A DNA stretch of 64,000 bases from Candidula unifasciata (Eukaryota > Mollusca > Gastropoda > Stylommatophora > Geomitridae). This document shows positions 40,489 to 52,689 of this stretch, in pieces (the stretch's first letter is position 1; each line of letters begins with the position of its first letter). The stretch covers positions 108,501 through 172,500 of the forward strand of contig CAJHNH020001133.1 of assembly GCA_905116865.2 (NCBI GenBank), in the 5' to 3' direction. Both the position numbers and the translations under genes were made by a program. The notes under the pieces were generated by a model. The model did not search any database. It was given only the letters and a program-made list of their open reading frames with translations, and was not told where the DNA came from.

Positions 40489-41813
40489 TTATACGAAGCT
40501 ATGTTGGGTGTTAAGGCCTAGTGGTGAGAGGTTACCCATCAAATATATAAGTCGGTTTTCCAAAGTTTTCCGATGTCGATCGTCAGACGAGCAGGATCTG
40601 ATGGCCGTGACCTGAATGTCAGCGGTCCCCCGATGGTCACCGCTGTTGAAATGAGTGGAAACTGGCCTGGCTGTTTGGTTAGTGATGTCATGGAGGTGCT
40701 GGCGAAACCTGTCGGCTAAGCGAAGACCAGTTTCCCCGATGTACTTGATGTTGCACCGTTTGCAGATGATAGCATAGATGACGTTCCTACTAGTGCAGGA
40801 GAATTCCTCTTTTATGCTAAAAGTGCCTTTAGGAAAAGTCACATCTGAAGTATTCAGCACGTATGGGCAGGTGTTGCACTGAGATCTAAGGCAAGCCTTA
40901 GTGCCCGGATGAGTTGGGGTGGGTCCCCGTACTCTGCTGTGTACCAGTAAATCTCTGAGGTTGCGGTCCCGCTTATATGCCAGTAGAGGTGTCTCTGAAA
41001 ACACAGCCTATGTTACTGGGTCCGCTCGGAGGATAGACATATGGCGGAATAGGATGTTCTTGATAGCAATGTTATGAGGGTGGTAAGTTAAGGAAAGTAT
41101 GGGTCTAAGGTTCTGCCGTTTAGGCCTGGGGATGAAAGCATCCACCCGACTGATGCTCTGGGAGCGGCGGAAGGCAGATTCTAAGACAGACTCAGGATAT
41201 CCACGTGATCGGAAGAAATTCATCATTTCGTGGGCCCTACTGTGAAAGTCATCATCATCCTGGCATAATCGTCTAAGACGCAAGAGTTGAGAGAAAGGAA
41301 TGGCGTCCTTACAAGACCGAGGATGCGAGGAGTCATAGAGTAGAAAGGCATAGGAGTCGGTCGGTTTATAGTGGACCGATGCAGTGAGACCACGAGGGTT
41401 GATAGAAACTGAAAGGTCCAAGAAATTGACTGAAGAGGAAGAAATATGGTGGGTTAGTTGGATACTGGGGTGAAAATTCGAGAAGAATTCAATGAAGTTT
41501 TCCAGTTCCACTACTGACATATCGGTGACACCAAAACCATCATCAATATATCTCCTATACAATTCAGGGACTCGACCTGTGTACAGTAGCCACACCTGGT
41601 ATTCCAGAAAACCCATAAAGAGGCAGGCATAACTAGGGCCCATTTTAGTGCCCATAGCCACACCATTAATTTGGGCAAAGTACTTGCCGTTAAACTCAAA
41701 AGAATTGAGAGTCAGAACCAACTCGGCTAAACGTATGATGGGTTCAGTGGCAATGGCTGGATTACTGCGTTTGTCCAGAAAGAAACGCAACGCCGAGAGG
41801 CCATCAGGGACTT
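40489..41813 (-). pseudogene. Penelope-like retroelement, RT plus GIY-YIG, 5'-truncated with one in-frame stop
   Basis: On minus the frame runs from about 41813. The RT part has GLSALRFFLDKR, FEFNGKYFAQINGVAMGTKM, the catalytic box YIDDGFGV, and VNFLDLSVSI with VHYKPTDSY. After one TAG (41008-41010) the same frame continues to 40489 with NLRDLLVHS, a Cys pair in SQCNTCPYV, and a GIY-YIG endonuclease: VIYAIICKRCNIKYIGETG, LADRFRQHLHDI and an ENRLI segment. Penelope-like elements use this endonuclease for target-primed integration. The start is cut just after the first RT aspartate region, so no promoter or terminal repeat is present. One stop in 440 codons indicates a fairly young dead copy. 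Confidence 0.92.
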
Positions 41814-41859
41814 AGTGTTTCCATTCTTAAGTTGTAAACTCAGGCTACCGGCACCCTTG

Positions 41860-42139
41860 CGGCGTCCGTGGCTCCCGTTGCGAGTCCGACTCGTAAGCCA
41901 GCATACCGCGATCGAAACCCACTGCAGGCTGCGTGGATTTTTATCCTGGTATTGGACGTCGCAGGTCGACCCAACCTAAAATGGGTACCAGGATGGGCTG
42001 TCCTGGGAAAGTAAAGACAGCCGGCGCAATGCTGACCACATAACCCACAGAGTTCTGATGGTCTGTAAAAATATGGGACGCTCTGCCCATATGCCCGAGG
42101 CGCCGAAAGGCGTGAAAAGGGATCTTTACTCACTTTACT
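41860..42139 (+). mobile_element. SINE family A, complete, 14-bp target duplication
   Basis: Flanked by TACCGGCACCCTTG at 41846-41859 and 42140-42153. Head CGGCGTCCGTGGCTCCCGTT, B-box-like CGCGATCGAAACCCACTG, body CAACCTAAAATGGGTACCAG and GCTGACCACATAACCCA, tail CTTTACTCACTTTAC. Inserted about 45 bp beyond the Penelope truncation point. Confidence 0.92.
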
Positions 42140-42394
42140 TACCGGCACCCTTGGATTTTCACACCAGGTGGCTTTTCCGTCTCAGGCTTTGTTTGTTTGT
42201 CAACGAATTTAGCGACTGGTATTATTCCAAGTGTTTTTCAAATCCCGTTATTTCTCACACGATCTCTTCAGCTTCTGTTCGTAGCCTTTCTCCAACATCT
42301 GATCCCACGGGCTGTTAATAGCGTTACATTTAATTTATTAACAACTTTATGTTTGCAATACTTTTTTTTTTAACGCTAGCTGGTAATGCGACAC

Positions 42395-42585
42395 TCGCCA
42401 CTAAGTGAGTAAGTAAATTTTTACCCCACCAGGACATCACACAGAGCGATAAACACCCGGTGACACAAAGTGCCGCCATGTGGATGAGAATCGCCAGTGT
42501 TGAGGTCCCGGAAACCGCGTTCAACCGTCTGGCTATACTGTGACCCCTGGCAACAGCCAGGGTGCGGCTTCAAAATAACGAAAAC
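42395..42585 (-). repeat. Interspersed repeat family H
   Basis: Reverse complement of 58262-58445: GGACATCACACAGAGCGAT, ACCCGGTGACACAAAGTGCC and CCCCTGGCAACAGCCAGG shared. Two copies here; class unknown. Confidence 0.7.
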
Positions 42586-42940
42586 ATTTCATTCCATATG
42601 GGAGACGACAACATATATACACTCGCCACTGACACAGGCTGTGATTTCACTGCTTCCCAGCAGCGCCATTTTACAATGTCACCAATCGTCTACAAAAGAT
42701 GGAAGGATGGCAACCACGTTTGCACGCTATGAGCATTACCCTACTTCAATAAGATCTTATGAAAGGTTTTGTTCACGGAGAAACTACGATCCCAGGAAAT
42801 AATCAAAGCGGTGTATAATAACACGACGACGTCGGCTGACACCACAAAACAAAAACACACAACAAAGATCAATATAAAACACATGTGCAGTTACTGTTCG
42901 GAACAAGGAAACTGTTAGTCTTGTTGCAAAACTGAAATGT
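42586..42940. other. No gene recognised
   Basis: Nothing identified. Confidence 0.4.
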
Positions 42941-42944
42941 TCCA

Positions 42945-43050
42945 TGCACATCCGTTTTACATATCCGCTTATTAAATTAAATGCAGACTGTTGGTTGCTC
43001 GCCTCTCAGACAGCTGCGTCCGACTTCGGGGTGGGGGGGGGGGGGGGAAT
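42945..43050 (-). repeat. Family D fragment and G run
   Basis: CCGTTTTACATATCCGC and GCAGACTGTTGGTTGCTCGC match the D middle on minus; followed by GTGGGGGGGGG. Confidence 0.55.
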
Positions 43051-43339
43051 TAATAATTAAATGGCTTAGCACTGCACGCCACCTGTGGCCCTGAAAAGGA
43101 CTCCTACAGTGTTCATGCGATCAAAGAAGACAGACCCAAATACTGTCCCGTTCGTTGTCAAAGTCGTCTACCGGCGAGCCAACTGGTGACTTTGCACAGA
43201 TGATCAAACATAGCAGTGTCCATACTGACAGCAGGGACCTGAGGCGTGTGCAAATGCCAAATCCCAAACATTTCGCTGACACCCACAATACTCTACAGAA
43301 ACGGATCAATAGTCGGCTATACAAGGCAGAGATGTTACT

Positions 43340-43590
43340 GTGCTTCGCGTTCATCGGCAGTATACTCCGTCGAGAAGTTCTAGTTGTTCGCCAATTCCTT
43401 GACTCTAATCTTGTTCCAGAAATTGAGTTTTACGTGCAGATATGTTTTACAGATTGGGCTTATTTATGTACAGACCTTTTGTTCCTCGTCTCTTAGGCAG
43501 ATGCATTCCTTCGAAGGAAACGCCCCTAACTAGTCGACTTTTACGACATGCTTAATAGGGGCAGTGGGTCTATTATAGGTCTCTTACATG
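43340..43590 (-). repeat. Interspersed repeat family D
   Basis: Minus copy with GCAGATGCATTCCTTCGAAG, CCCCTAACTAGTCGAC and GGGGCAGTGGGTCTATTAT landmarks. Confidence 0.7.
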
Positions 43591-44960
43591 TGTGTGTGTG
43601 TGGGGGGGGGGAGGGGGGTGGCTGAGGTCAGGTGCCTCCATATAGAAAGCCCTCTAGGTGTCAAATCCCCCCAACATTGCGGCAGCCCTCTACACCATAA
43701 TAGTGTGGTAAAAGTAAGGTTAATCTCCTCACGCCCCGCCCATATACACACTAGGTCACTTCTGATTTGTAGTTCCTGAGCCCCGTGACCTTTGCACAAG
43801 GTTACGGGGGAGGGGGTTTCCGTGATACCGTTGATGTCGCGTGTTGTATATTTCAGCACGCCAGCGCTTTTAACGTTTCAAAACAACTGGAGCAACTGGT
43901 CCTAACAAAACTCCTTTAGAAAGTGCAGCAACCTATGTCACAGGCATTCTCTTTCTCGGAATTAAAACGTAAATGCAAGACACCACAGAAAGTAAACAAC
44001 AGAGCGGGACCCACCCAAAACCTTCAGTAAAGTCGACCAGCCCAACAAACTTGCGAATGAAAACTGACCTACTCGATTTGGGGAGATTAACGTTACTCTA
44101 ACCTAGTATCGCAATAACACATCGCAAAAGGTCTTTTGCCCAGGTCAGACGAAACAACCGTAAATGGCCAACCAGAAACGAAGCTGATTTCAAAAGAACA
44201 AAAGGCGCAAACAGAACCAGATCCCGCCTCATGTTATCACGCCAGCTGCTACACGTTCGATTTTCTGTTCTCATTACATGACAGAATAGACAGGCTGACT
44301 CACGGAGGCTGTGTTTAGTTTCTTGCGAATCCCGGCCTTAGTCAAAACACTCTTGCTGTTGGGAAGAACAGGATTTTTTTTTTTACAGAAGTTCGCAGAA
44401 CCAACCCCAGCAAATTTTTTGACTGTTTTTGTTTTTTGTTAGTAATTTCCCCAACGATACGACGCTCATACGATTAATAACGCAGAGCAGTCCCCCACCA
44501 AATCCCACTCACCTGACTTCTAACCCTTGTGTGCCAGGATTATGAAACTGTGTTTACAACCGTATGCCACAACTATATACCTTTTAACTAATCCCTCTTT
44601 GTCTTTCACTCTCGTCTACTAACAATGATTTATAACATCCAGCATTCATAATGTGAAATGTCCGTAGGCTTATATTTATATAAATTATTTAATACGTTTT
44701 CCATCTGGTGTTGTCAAGGTACCCAACGAATGCACGGTATAATAATTCATGCAGGATCTGATAGCCACTCAGAGAAGTAGACTGAGGATAAAGGGATAGT
44801 GACCACTTGACGGGACGTAAAATACAAGCTCAGTTTTCTTGTGCAGCCCCCCCCCCCCCCCAACCCCCCAACACTGTTTAAAGAAAACATGAAAATACAA
44901 AAAGTGCGGTGGGGGAGGGGGGGCGGGTGTTGTGGATAGATTATCACGTACAGAAGTTCA
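43591..44960. other. No gene recognised
   Basis: G- and C-runs at 43600 and 44848. 44385-44420 (AGTTCGCAGAACCAACCCC) is a short SINE B tail on minus. Otherwise nothing identified. Confidence 0.4.
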
Positions 44961-44964
44961 CTTT

Positions 44965-47060
44965 TTCAATATATGTCAACACATTTCGTATCATTTCAAA
45001 TATGGTGCATGTTAACATGTTTCGTATTATTTCAAATATAGTACCATTTAACACATTTTTTATAATTTCAAATAAAGTACCATTTAACAAATTTCGCGTT
45101 ATTTTAAATATGGTTCCTGTTAACCCGTTTCGTTTTATTTAAATATTGTGCATGTGTTGCGCGCTGATTTGGGCAAAGTGTGATTTGTGGGAAGGGGCAA
45201 TGGTATGACTGTACTTCCTGTAAGTTCACGGGGGAAGAGTGTCAACAGGACTGAGTATTAAGAGCAGACCAGTGAAAATGTCTATTCATGAGCAAGGCGT
45301 GCATGCACGAGAGAAAGTGGACGCGTGGGATTCTGTGTGGTGGGCTGAAAGCGTGGATAACGAGATAAAGTGTGAATTAAGCGACAGCGTGATTCTCGGG
45401 TAACATCAGCCACCCGCATAAGCGTGATCTTCGGGTACGCTCACATGAGCGAGTCCCGAGGACACCCACAGGATCATGATTCACGAGAACGCCCACACTC
45501 GTGTAATCACCATCTACCTACACGGACTCGACATATATAAATTGGGCTGCGCTGTCAGTCGGGGGAGCAGCAGTCAAGATAGAGCGAGAAGCGAGAAGAG
45601 AGAGAGAAAACGAGAGTCAGAGACCAAGTCAGGGTCCAGGTAATCTCTCGAGTCTAACAGACAAGAATACCGTACGACTATCGGGCATTTAGGTCCGAGT
45701 AAGTGTCGAGGTTGCGGTGCATGTCAAGAGTATGAGAGGACTTATGGTAGAAGTCCTGTCGGTCATTGGAGTCTAACCGACTAGAATACCGTACGACTAT
45801 CGGGCATTTAGGTCCGAGTAAGTGTCGGGATTGCGGTATGGGAAATATGGTCCCGCTGGCAAAGTAAGTCCAGGGGACGGGAAGACCAGTAGTGTCTGGT
45901 TTCGGAGTACGGCAAGAGAAGTCCGTCTCCAGTCAGCCGTGTTGTATGCTGAATTAATATCAAGGTCCAGTGAATGGGAGAAGTCGCCCTGTTCAGCTGT
46001 ACGACGCGTCCAGAGAGTGGGACGCCGTCATCCTGGTATCTGCAGTAGTCCAGGAGAGGTCACTACACATTGAGAGCTAGAGAGCTGTGAGGACAAATGA
46101 ACGATGTGCGAATGTCAGCTGCGATCAATAACTACGTCTCTGCATTTGTGTCATGTATCCTGTTAAATAAACTTGTATGACGGTGTCATCGTCGTCGAGT
46201 TGTCTTGTTAAGAAAGGAAGCTGAAGAGTACCTGCTAGACACTTGGTAGTGTGCTGACTCAATTTAGCACACAACAGCATGTCAACCAACTTCGTATTAA
46301 ATCAAATATAGTGCCTGTGAACTCATTTCCTTAAATTTGAAATACAGTACAGGTTTCTGCTATTTCAAATATAGCACATGTTAACACATTTAATCCCTAT
46401 TTCAAATATAATTCTTGTTAACACATTTCCTACTATTTCAAATATAGCGCCTGTTAAAAATCTACCCAAAAGTATTATAGGATCCTCGCTGGTGCAACAG
46501 AGTTTGTGCACTGAGCTGAGATTCTTCAGATTCAGGCTTGAGTTAGAAGTAGAACGAAGCACTGACGGGTCAAACTCGTGTGCCATGATACTGATCCGTT
46601 AAATAAACATAAAACATAAAGACAGTGCCTGTTAACACATTTCCCCCTATTTCAAATACAACACATGTTAACACATTTCCATCTATTCAAAATACAGTAC
46701 ATGCTAACACATTTTTTTTTCTATTTCAAAGAAAATATTTTTAACACACTTAGAATTATTTCAAATATGGTACCTGTTAATTTATTTTGTATCATTTCAA
46801 ATATGTATAGGTTAACATATTTCCCCACAAATTTCAAATATAGTGCCTGTTAACACAGTCCTCCTATTCCATATACAGCATATGTCTAACACATTTCCTC
46901 CTATTTCCTTTATACTACATGTGAACACATTTCCTCCTATTTCAAATAAACTACATGTTAACGCATTTCCTCCTTTTTCAAATATAGTACATGTTAACAC
47001 ATTTCTTCCTATTTAAAATAATATAGTACATCTTAACATATTTTCTCAGATTTCAGATAT
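44965..47060. repeat. 36-bp minisatellite, interrupted twice
   Basis: Units of AACACATTTCCTCCTATTTC plus AAATATAGTACATGTT. Interrupted by a solo LTR (45155-46276) and a roughly 160-bp unique block (46455-46620, ends CCGTTAAATAAACATAAAAC). Confidence 0.92.
45155..46276 (+). mobile_element. Solo LTR, 1122 bp, GCATG target duplication
   Basis: Starts TGTTGCGCGC and ends TAGCACACAACA (TG...CA), flanked by GCATG at 45150-45154 and 46277-46281. A TATA box (ACATATATAAATTGGGC, about 45530) and an AATAAA (about 46166) are in LTR order on plus. An 80-bp segment with GAATACCGTACGACTATCGG is duplicated at 45660 and 45785. No internal genes; formed by LTR-LTR recombination. Family undetermined. Confidence 0.88.
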
Positions 47061-47930
47061 ATCTATTTAAGATTCAGCAGGTTATTATTACGCACTTTAA
47101 AAAGTCTAAAAGGCAACCCTGAGGATCGACTCCCCCACCCGCACAGTGGTGTAAACAAGGGTCTTGTTCACTTTTCTCACCGGAGACGCGCAGTAGCGGG
47201 TCCTAAAAAGTGCCGACACTCAGGAGTGGTACATTTAACACTGTCTACCGACACAAAATCGACAAGCCTTTCGCAGCGTTAGTATATCTGAAGATGTCAA
47301 CGAACGACAGGACTAGCCATAGAAAGCATCAATGAAAGATCAGACAGTGTGTACATGGGCCTGGGAACGTGAACAGGACCTAAACACACAAAAAAAGACA
47401 ATGACAGGACCTGACAGTCGATGATTCTCCATGACATGCGCATCTAAACCAGGTCTAACTTGGGCAGACAAGGGACACAACCGCCGTCATCTGGTCAGCC
47501 GGAGTTTGTTCCCCGCTTACTGGTGAAATCAATAGTATAGTGGCTTTAACAAGGAAACATGCTTGGCTGCAACAATGGCGTAAGAGGGGGGGGGGAGAGG
47601 GAGGTTCTGGGGGGGGGGGGGGAGTGTAGATACAATATCGTTGAAAGAAGTTTAGTAGCTACAACTGATGGCGTAGGCGATCATGGGTCTACACGCTCGT
47701 AGTTTGTGTTTATTAATAGGCCTTAAGGAGCTGCCGTGGAGTAGAGCCTAGAAGCCTGTCTACGGTTAGAAAGGTCGAACAAAGTCGGGTCATATATATT
47801 TATATATATTTGGAGAAAAAAAAGGGGGGGGGGGTACTTTTAAAAACACAGAACGGCCGTGGTCAGTCGTTTTCTCTGGTGGAGCTACTGAGAAGGAGAT
47901 AGCACCTATGGATCTGTCCAGAGTGTTATG
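47061..47930. other. No gene recognised
   Basis: Includes G-runs at 47588-47622 and 47824-47834. Nothing else identified. Confidence 0.4.
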
Positions 47931-47934
47931 ATTA

Positions 47935-48125
47935 GTAAAGTAAAAAGTAAAGATCCCTTTACACTCCCTTAGGCGCATCGGGCATATGGGAAGAGCACCC
48001 ATATTTTTACAGACCAATCGGCACTTAGTGGGTAATGTGGTCAGCATTACGCCAGCCGTCTTTACTTTCCCAGGACAGCCCATCCTGGTACCCATTTGAG
48101 GCTGGGTCGACCTGCGACGTTATGA
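47935..48125 (-). mobile_element. SINE family A (5' truncated)
   Basis: On minus: CGTCGCAGGTCGACCCAGCC, GGGTACCAGGATGGGCTG, AATGCTGACCACATTACCC and the GCGCCTAAGGGAG end. Very similar to the copy at 41860. Confidence 0.8.
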
Positions 48126-48189
48126 TAAGAGTCTTCACTAATCCTGGGCTCACACTTTTAGAGACAAAACAGCGCTAGTTGGATAATTT

Positions 48190-48325
48190 GATGACTTTTA
48201 CTCCCCTAGAAAGTATCTTGTACCCATTTTAGGCTAGGTCATTGGGAGGATAAGGGTTGGGGGATTCAAACCCTAGATCTTCGGGTGAGCAGGGAGTGTC
48301 TAGCCGCTATGTTACCACATGTATC
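48190..48325 (-). mobile_element. SINE family A fragment (head)
   Basis: On minus: AACATAGCGGCTAGACACTC, GGGTTTGAATCCCCCAACC (B box) and CCTAGCCTAAAATGGGTACA. Confidence 0.65.
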
Positions 48326-48329
48326 ATCT

Positions 48330-49560
48330 TTCTTCTAACTTAAACATTAACACCAGATTTTGCCAGAAGTGAAGTTGAAACAGAAGTCACAGAAATGGCT
48401 AATAATATATTCAGTAATGTAAATAACTCTAACATCTAGAGAAATAATCGCCCCCCCCCCCCCCCCCCCCCCATGCCCAGAATTCTCGGAATAAGCTCAA
48501 AAATAGAACAGGTATATAGGTACAGTATTTACACACATACAAACTAAAAAGAAAAACTAGAGCAAATTATTTTAATATTAATTAATTAGTATTGCTTACA
48601 CAGCTGATAGGCTTTCATAATCCTATCTTCTAAAATGTATTAGTTTCTTAATGAAATATAATAAAAATACTGGTGGAGGAGAAAACCTGACTTACTTAGG
48701 ATGTCCCATTTTCAGATCAAAATGTTGTGATCAAAATAGAGAGAACAACACAGAAAGAGAAAGTACAAGGCCTCGGTTTCGGAGATACAGAAGAATAGGT
48801 TATACTTTATGGGCGCAAACAAGATAAATGGGACTTGAAACCGGTCTTAAGAGAAAGTAGATTTGAAAAGAAATTTGACAGAAGAAATGTAAATAAAGTG
48901 AAACATTTCAGCCACAGTGCATTTATCAAAACCATACTAGAGAGAAAGGTTGAAGACAGTTTCTAAGTAGTCTTCACAGCACTCCAGGCAGGTCTAGGTG
49001 TGCTCAGATTCCACCTTAGGTGGATCAGCATTCCAAGGTCAACACTTCCATGTACCACAATATACTTCTCATTAGATCCACATTTAATGAAATGGGCATC
49101 TTTCTGTATCAAATTTTGTGTTAGTCTGACTCAGTACACCATTTGCTTGTGCATATCATATTTTGATTTCTACTCTCAAGTCATAAAAATATCAAAATGG
49201 ACTATCGCTAATGAAGAAGTATAAAGTGACCAGAATTCAGAATTTTAATGAATATGTGACAGCTGATAACACCAGGGGATGTTGGTTTACCAGTATTCTT
49301 GTGCTGCTAACACAGTCAACAAGGAAATAATGTACACATGACCACACACTGGGGTAGACAAAGCTCCAATTATAAGCATTTCAAATACACTGCAATGTAA
49401 AAGCAATACTGAAACAACAATGAAATCTACATAGAATAAAATTTTAAAAAATCAACAACTGAAGCAACAACATCTAATAAAATAACAAGAAAGTGGTGAG
49501 GCACAAACATGAAAAAGTAAGAAGTATTTTAAAGGGAAAAAAGACAACGTAGAAGGAACT
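48330..49560. other. No gene recognised
   Basis: C-run at 48450-48473. 48970-49045 resembles 63540-63610 (GTGTGCTCAGATTCCMCCTT). Rest AT-rich without features. Confidence 0.4.
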
Positions 49561-49569
49561 AAAGAAAGG

Positions 49570-49672
49570 TTCTTGGAACATGTGGCTTGGAACATGTGGC
49601 TTGGAACATGTGGCTTGGAACATGTGGCTTGGAACATGTGGCTTGGAACATGTGGCTTGGAACATGTGGACA
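49570..49672. repeat. 14-bp minisatellite, seven copies
   Basis: GGAACATGTGGCTT repeated without change. Confidence 0.95.
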
Positions 49673-49854
49673 ACATGGATTTACTCACTCTGTTTTGCAT
49701 CTTGTGGGAGGGAACAAAATGGAATTGTGTGAGAATGATTTGAGATCATGAAACTCTTTTAGTGCAAAATGATTTAAAGAACACAGAAAACTACACTACG
49801 CCAGCTGAATTCCACTGTTTTCTTGTTCTTCTTCTTCTTCAGATAGGGAGTCAA

Positions 49855-50112
49855 GTGGTTTAAAGGCACGCTACATGCCTCTAGCTCATAAAGGCACGCT
49901 ACATGCCTCTAGTTCATAAAGGCACGCTACATACCTCTAGTTCATAAAGGCACGCTACATGCTTCTAGTTCATAAAGGCACGCTACATGCCTCTAGTTCA
50001 TAAAGGCATGCTACATGCCTCTAGCTCATAAAGGCACGCTACATGCCTCTAGCTCATAAAGGCACGCTACATGCCTCTAGTTCATAAAGGCACGCTACAT
50101 GCCTCTAGTTTA
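49855..50112. repeat. 28-bp minisatellite, nine copies
   Basis: Units of TAAAGGCACGCTACATGCCT plus CTAGTTCA, with C/T variants. Confidence 0.95.
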
Positions 50113-50278
50113 TACATGTAAAGAAAATAGCCTGGCCAGCTTGAGGTGGAGAGTGATCTCAGTTGTTCCTTGTCCCAACATCAAGCCAAATATATCAGAT
50201 ATCATCAAGATAAAACAGTGTCAACCATGTGGGTTCAGAGTTCCCATTGTTGTGGTGGTGGTGGGGGGGGGGGGGGGG

Positions 50279-50515
50279 GGTACCCATTGCCACCCTAACA
50301 AGCATGTCCTAAAAGCAGATTATAAAGGGGTGCTTCTTTTGAGGCTGGAGTGAATCTGCCTCAGAAGAAAAGGAGTCATCAGTCTGCATACAAATAAGCC
50401 AGATATGTATAATGGGTGTAAATGCACAGCTCAGGTTCTGGATCAAGACTAAAGTCCATGAGTGGATGAACAACCAAAACTTTCCGTAGGATTTTCTAGA
50501 TAGTGAACACTAAGA
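50279..50515 (+). repeat. Interspersed repeat family D
   Basis: CACCCTAACAAGCATGTCC, GAATCTGCCTCAGAAG, CAGCTCAGGTTCTGGATC and AAGACTAAAGTCCATGAGTG. Abuts the 27-bp array. Confidence 0.7.
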
Positions 50516-50535
50516 AGGAGAGTAGGAGCAAAGTT

Positions 50536-51862
50536 TCAATCCCACACCGTGTTTATGAACAAACAATCCCACACCATGTTTATGAACAAACAATCCCACA
50601 CCGTGTTTATGAACAAACAATCCCACACCATGTTTATGAACAAACAATCCCACACCATGTTTATGAACAAACAATCCCACACCGTGTTTATGAACAAACA
50701 ATCCCACACCGTGTTTATGAACAAACAATCCCACACCATGTTTATGAACAAACAATCCCACACCATGTTTATGAACAAACAATCCCACACCATGTTTATG
50801 AACAAACAATCCCACACCATGTTTATGAACAAACAATCCCACACCGTGTTTATGAACAAACAATCCCACACCATGTTTATAAACAAACAATCCCACACCA
50901 TGTTTATGAACAAACAATCCCACACCGTGTTTATGAACAAACAATCCCACACCATGTTTATGAACAAACAATCCCACACCATGTTTATGAACAAACAATC
51001 CCACACCGTGTTTATGAACAAACAATCCCACACCGTGTTTATGAACAAACAATCCCACACCATGTTTATGAACAAACAATCCCACACCGTGTTTATGAAC
51101 AAACAATCCCACACCATGTTTATGAACAAACAATCCCACACCGTGTTTATGAACAAACAATCCCACACCATGTTTATGAACAAACAATCCCACACCGTGT
51201 TTATGAACAAACAATCCCACACCATGTTTATGAACAAACTATCCCACACCGTGTTTATGAACAAACAATCCCACACCATGTTTATGAACAAACAATCCCA
51301 CACCGTGTTTATGAACAAACAATCCCACACCATGTTTATGAACAAACAATCCCACACCGTGTTTATGAACAAACAATCCCACACCATGTTTATGAACAAA
51401 CAATCCCACACCATGTTTATGAACAAACAATCCCACACCGTGTTTATGAACAAACAATCCCACACCGTGTTTATGAACAAACAATCCCACACCGTGTTTA
51501 TGAACAAACAATCCCACACCATGTTTATGAACAAACAATCCCACACCGTGTTTATGAACAAACAATCCCACACCGTGTTTATGAACAAACAATCCCACAC
51601 GTGTTTTATGAACAAACAATCCCACACCGTGTTTATGAACAAACAATCCCACACCGTGTTTATGAACAAACAATCCCACACTGTGTTTATGAACAAACAA
51701 TCCCACACCGTGTTTATGAACAAACAGTCCCACACCATGTTTATGAACAAACAATCCCACACCATGTTTATGAACAAACAATCCCACACCGTGTTTATGA
51801 ACAAACAATCCCACACCATGTTTATGAACAAACAATCCCACACCATGTTTATGAACAAACAG
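50536..51862. repeat. 27-bp minisatellite, about 49 copies
   Basis: Unit CATGTTTATGAACAAACAAT plus CCCACAC, with CATG/CGTG alternatives. Period divisible by three leaves four frames open for 200-460 codons on both strands (for example repeating YEQTIPHRV). No start context, codon bias or unique domain supports translation. Confidence 0.97.
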
Positions 51863-51869
51863 TCATAAA

Positions 51870-52680
51870 TCGAAATGTCAAAGATAAATAATAATAATGA
51901 CAATCATAATCCTATTTGTGGTAATTAGAAAAAGGGAAAGAAAGACATAACTGGGTGAATTCTGCCTATCTTATACATTTCTGGAAACATTCCATTCGTA
52001 TCTATTAGGTTAATTTATCATCATAATGATATAATTACAATGAGCAAATTACATTTAAAAAACCATATTACTAATTAACTAAACAATGACAATTACCACC
52101 ATACTAATGGTAATAAAGATAACAAAAATAAAAAAGAAACATAATAAAACAAAAAGATGGAAAAGACAAATTTATCCTCTTACATTCTCACAAATAAGAA
52201 CTCGCACAACTGAAACTAAAGCCTGACACATGATGTCCGACATCCAAACTGACAATGACAAATGCCAGCCTGACAACAGATCTCTTCATGTGACAATTCA
52301 GTTGAGGATATCACTTGCTTTAAATAGCCCAATAAGAAGCAGCAACCACAGAGGGAAAGGTGAGAGCCATCCATTGCCACATTACCCGAGCCCATGCTGA
52401 GCCACAGCAGAGCCAGCCATATTTATGGCTGGGAGCTGAGCAGCTTTAGCAGTGCGGAGTGTTACCGCATCCAGCATCAATCACTGGGTAGATGCCATCA
52501 ATAACTGTTTCATTAGCAATCTCATGAAGTATAGCCAATGGAGTTTTTATTTTTTGTTTCAACAAATTAAACAGACATAATTTTTCATTCTATCACTCTA
52601 AAATCATGGGTACTACTAAAAAAGGGCTAAGTTTTTGCTCAGTTACAGGATAATGTTTATAAAATACTTAAGGAAGCCAT
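51870..52680. other. No gene recognised
   Basis: AT-rich to 52200; 52330-52510 is GC-richer and contains AAG/GTGAGA preceded by TTTAAATAG, a conceivable tiny plus exon with no recognised protein. Not called. Confidence 0.35.
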
Positions 52681-52689
52681 ACTGTCTCC

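Noticed and set aside
50503..51903. Open frames of 200-460 codons on both strands with 9-residue repeats
   Set aside because: They arise from a 27-bp tandem unit lacking stops; equal openness on both strands and no unique domain argue against a gene.
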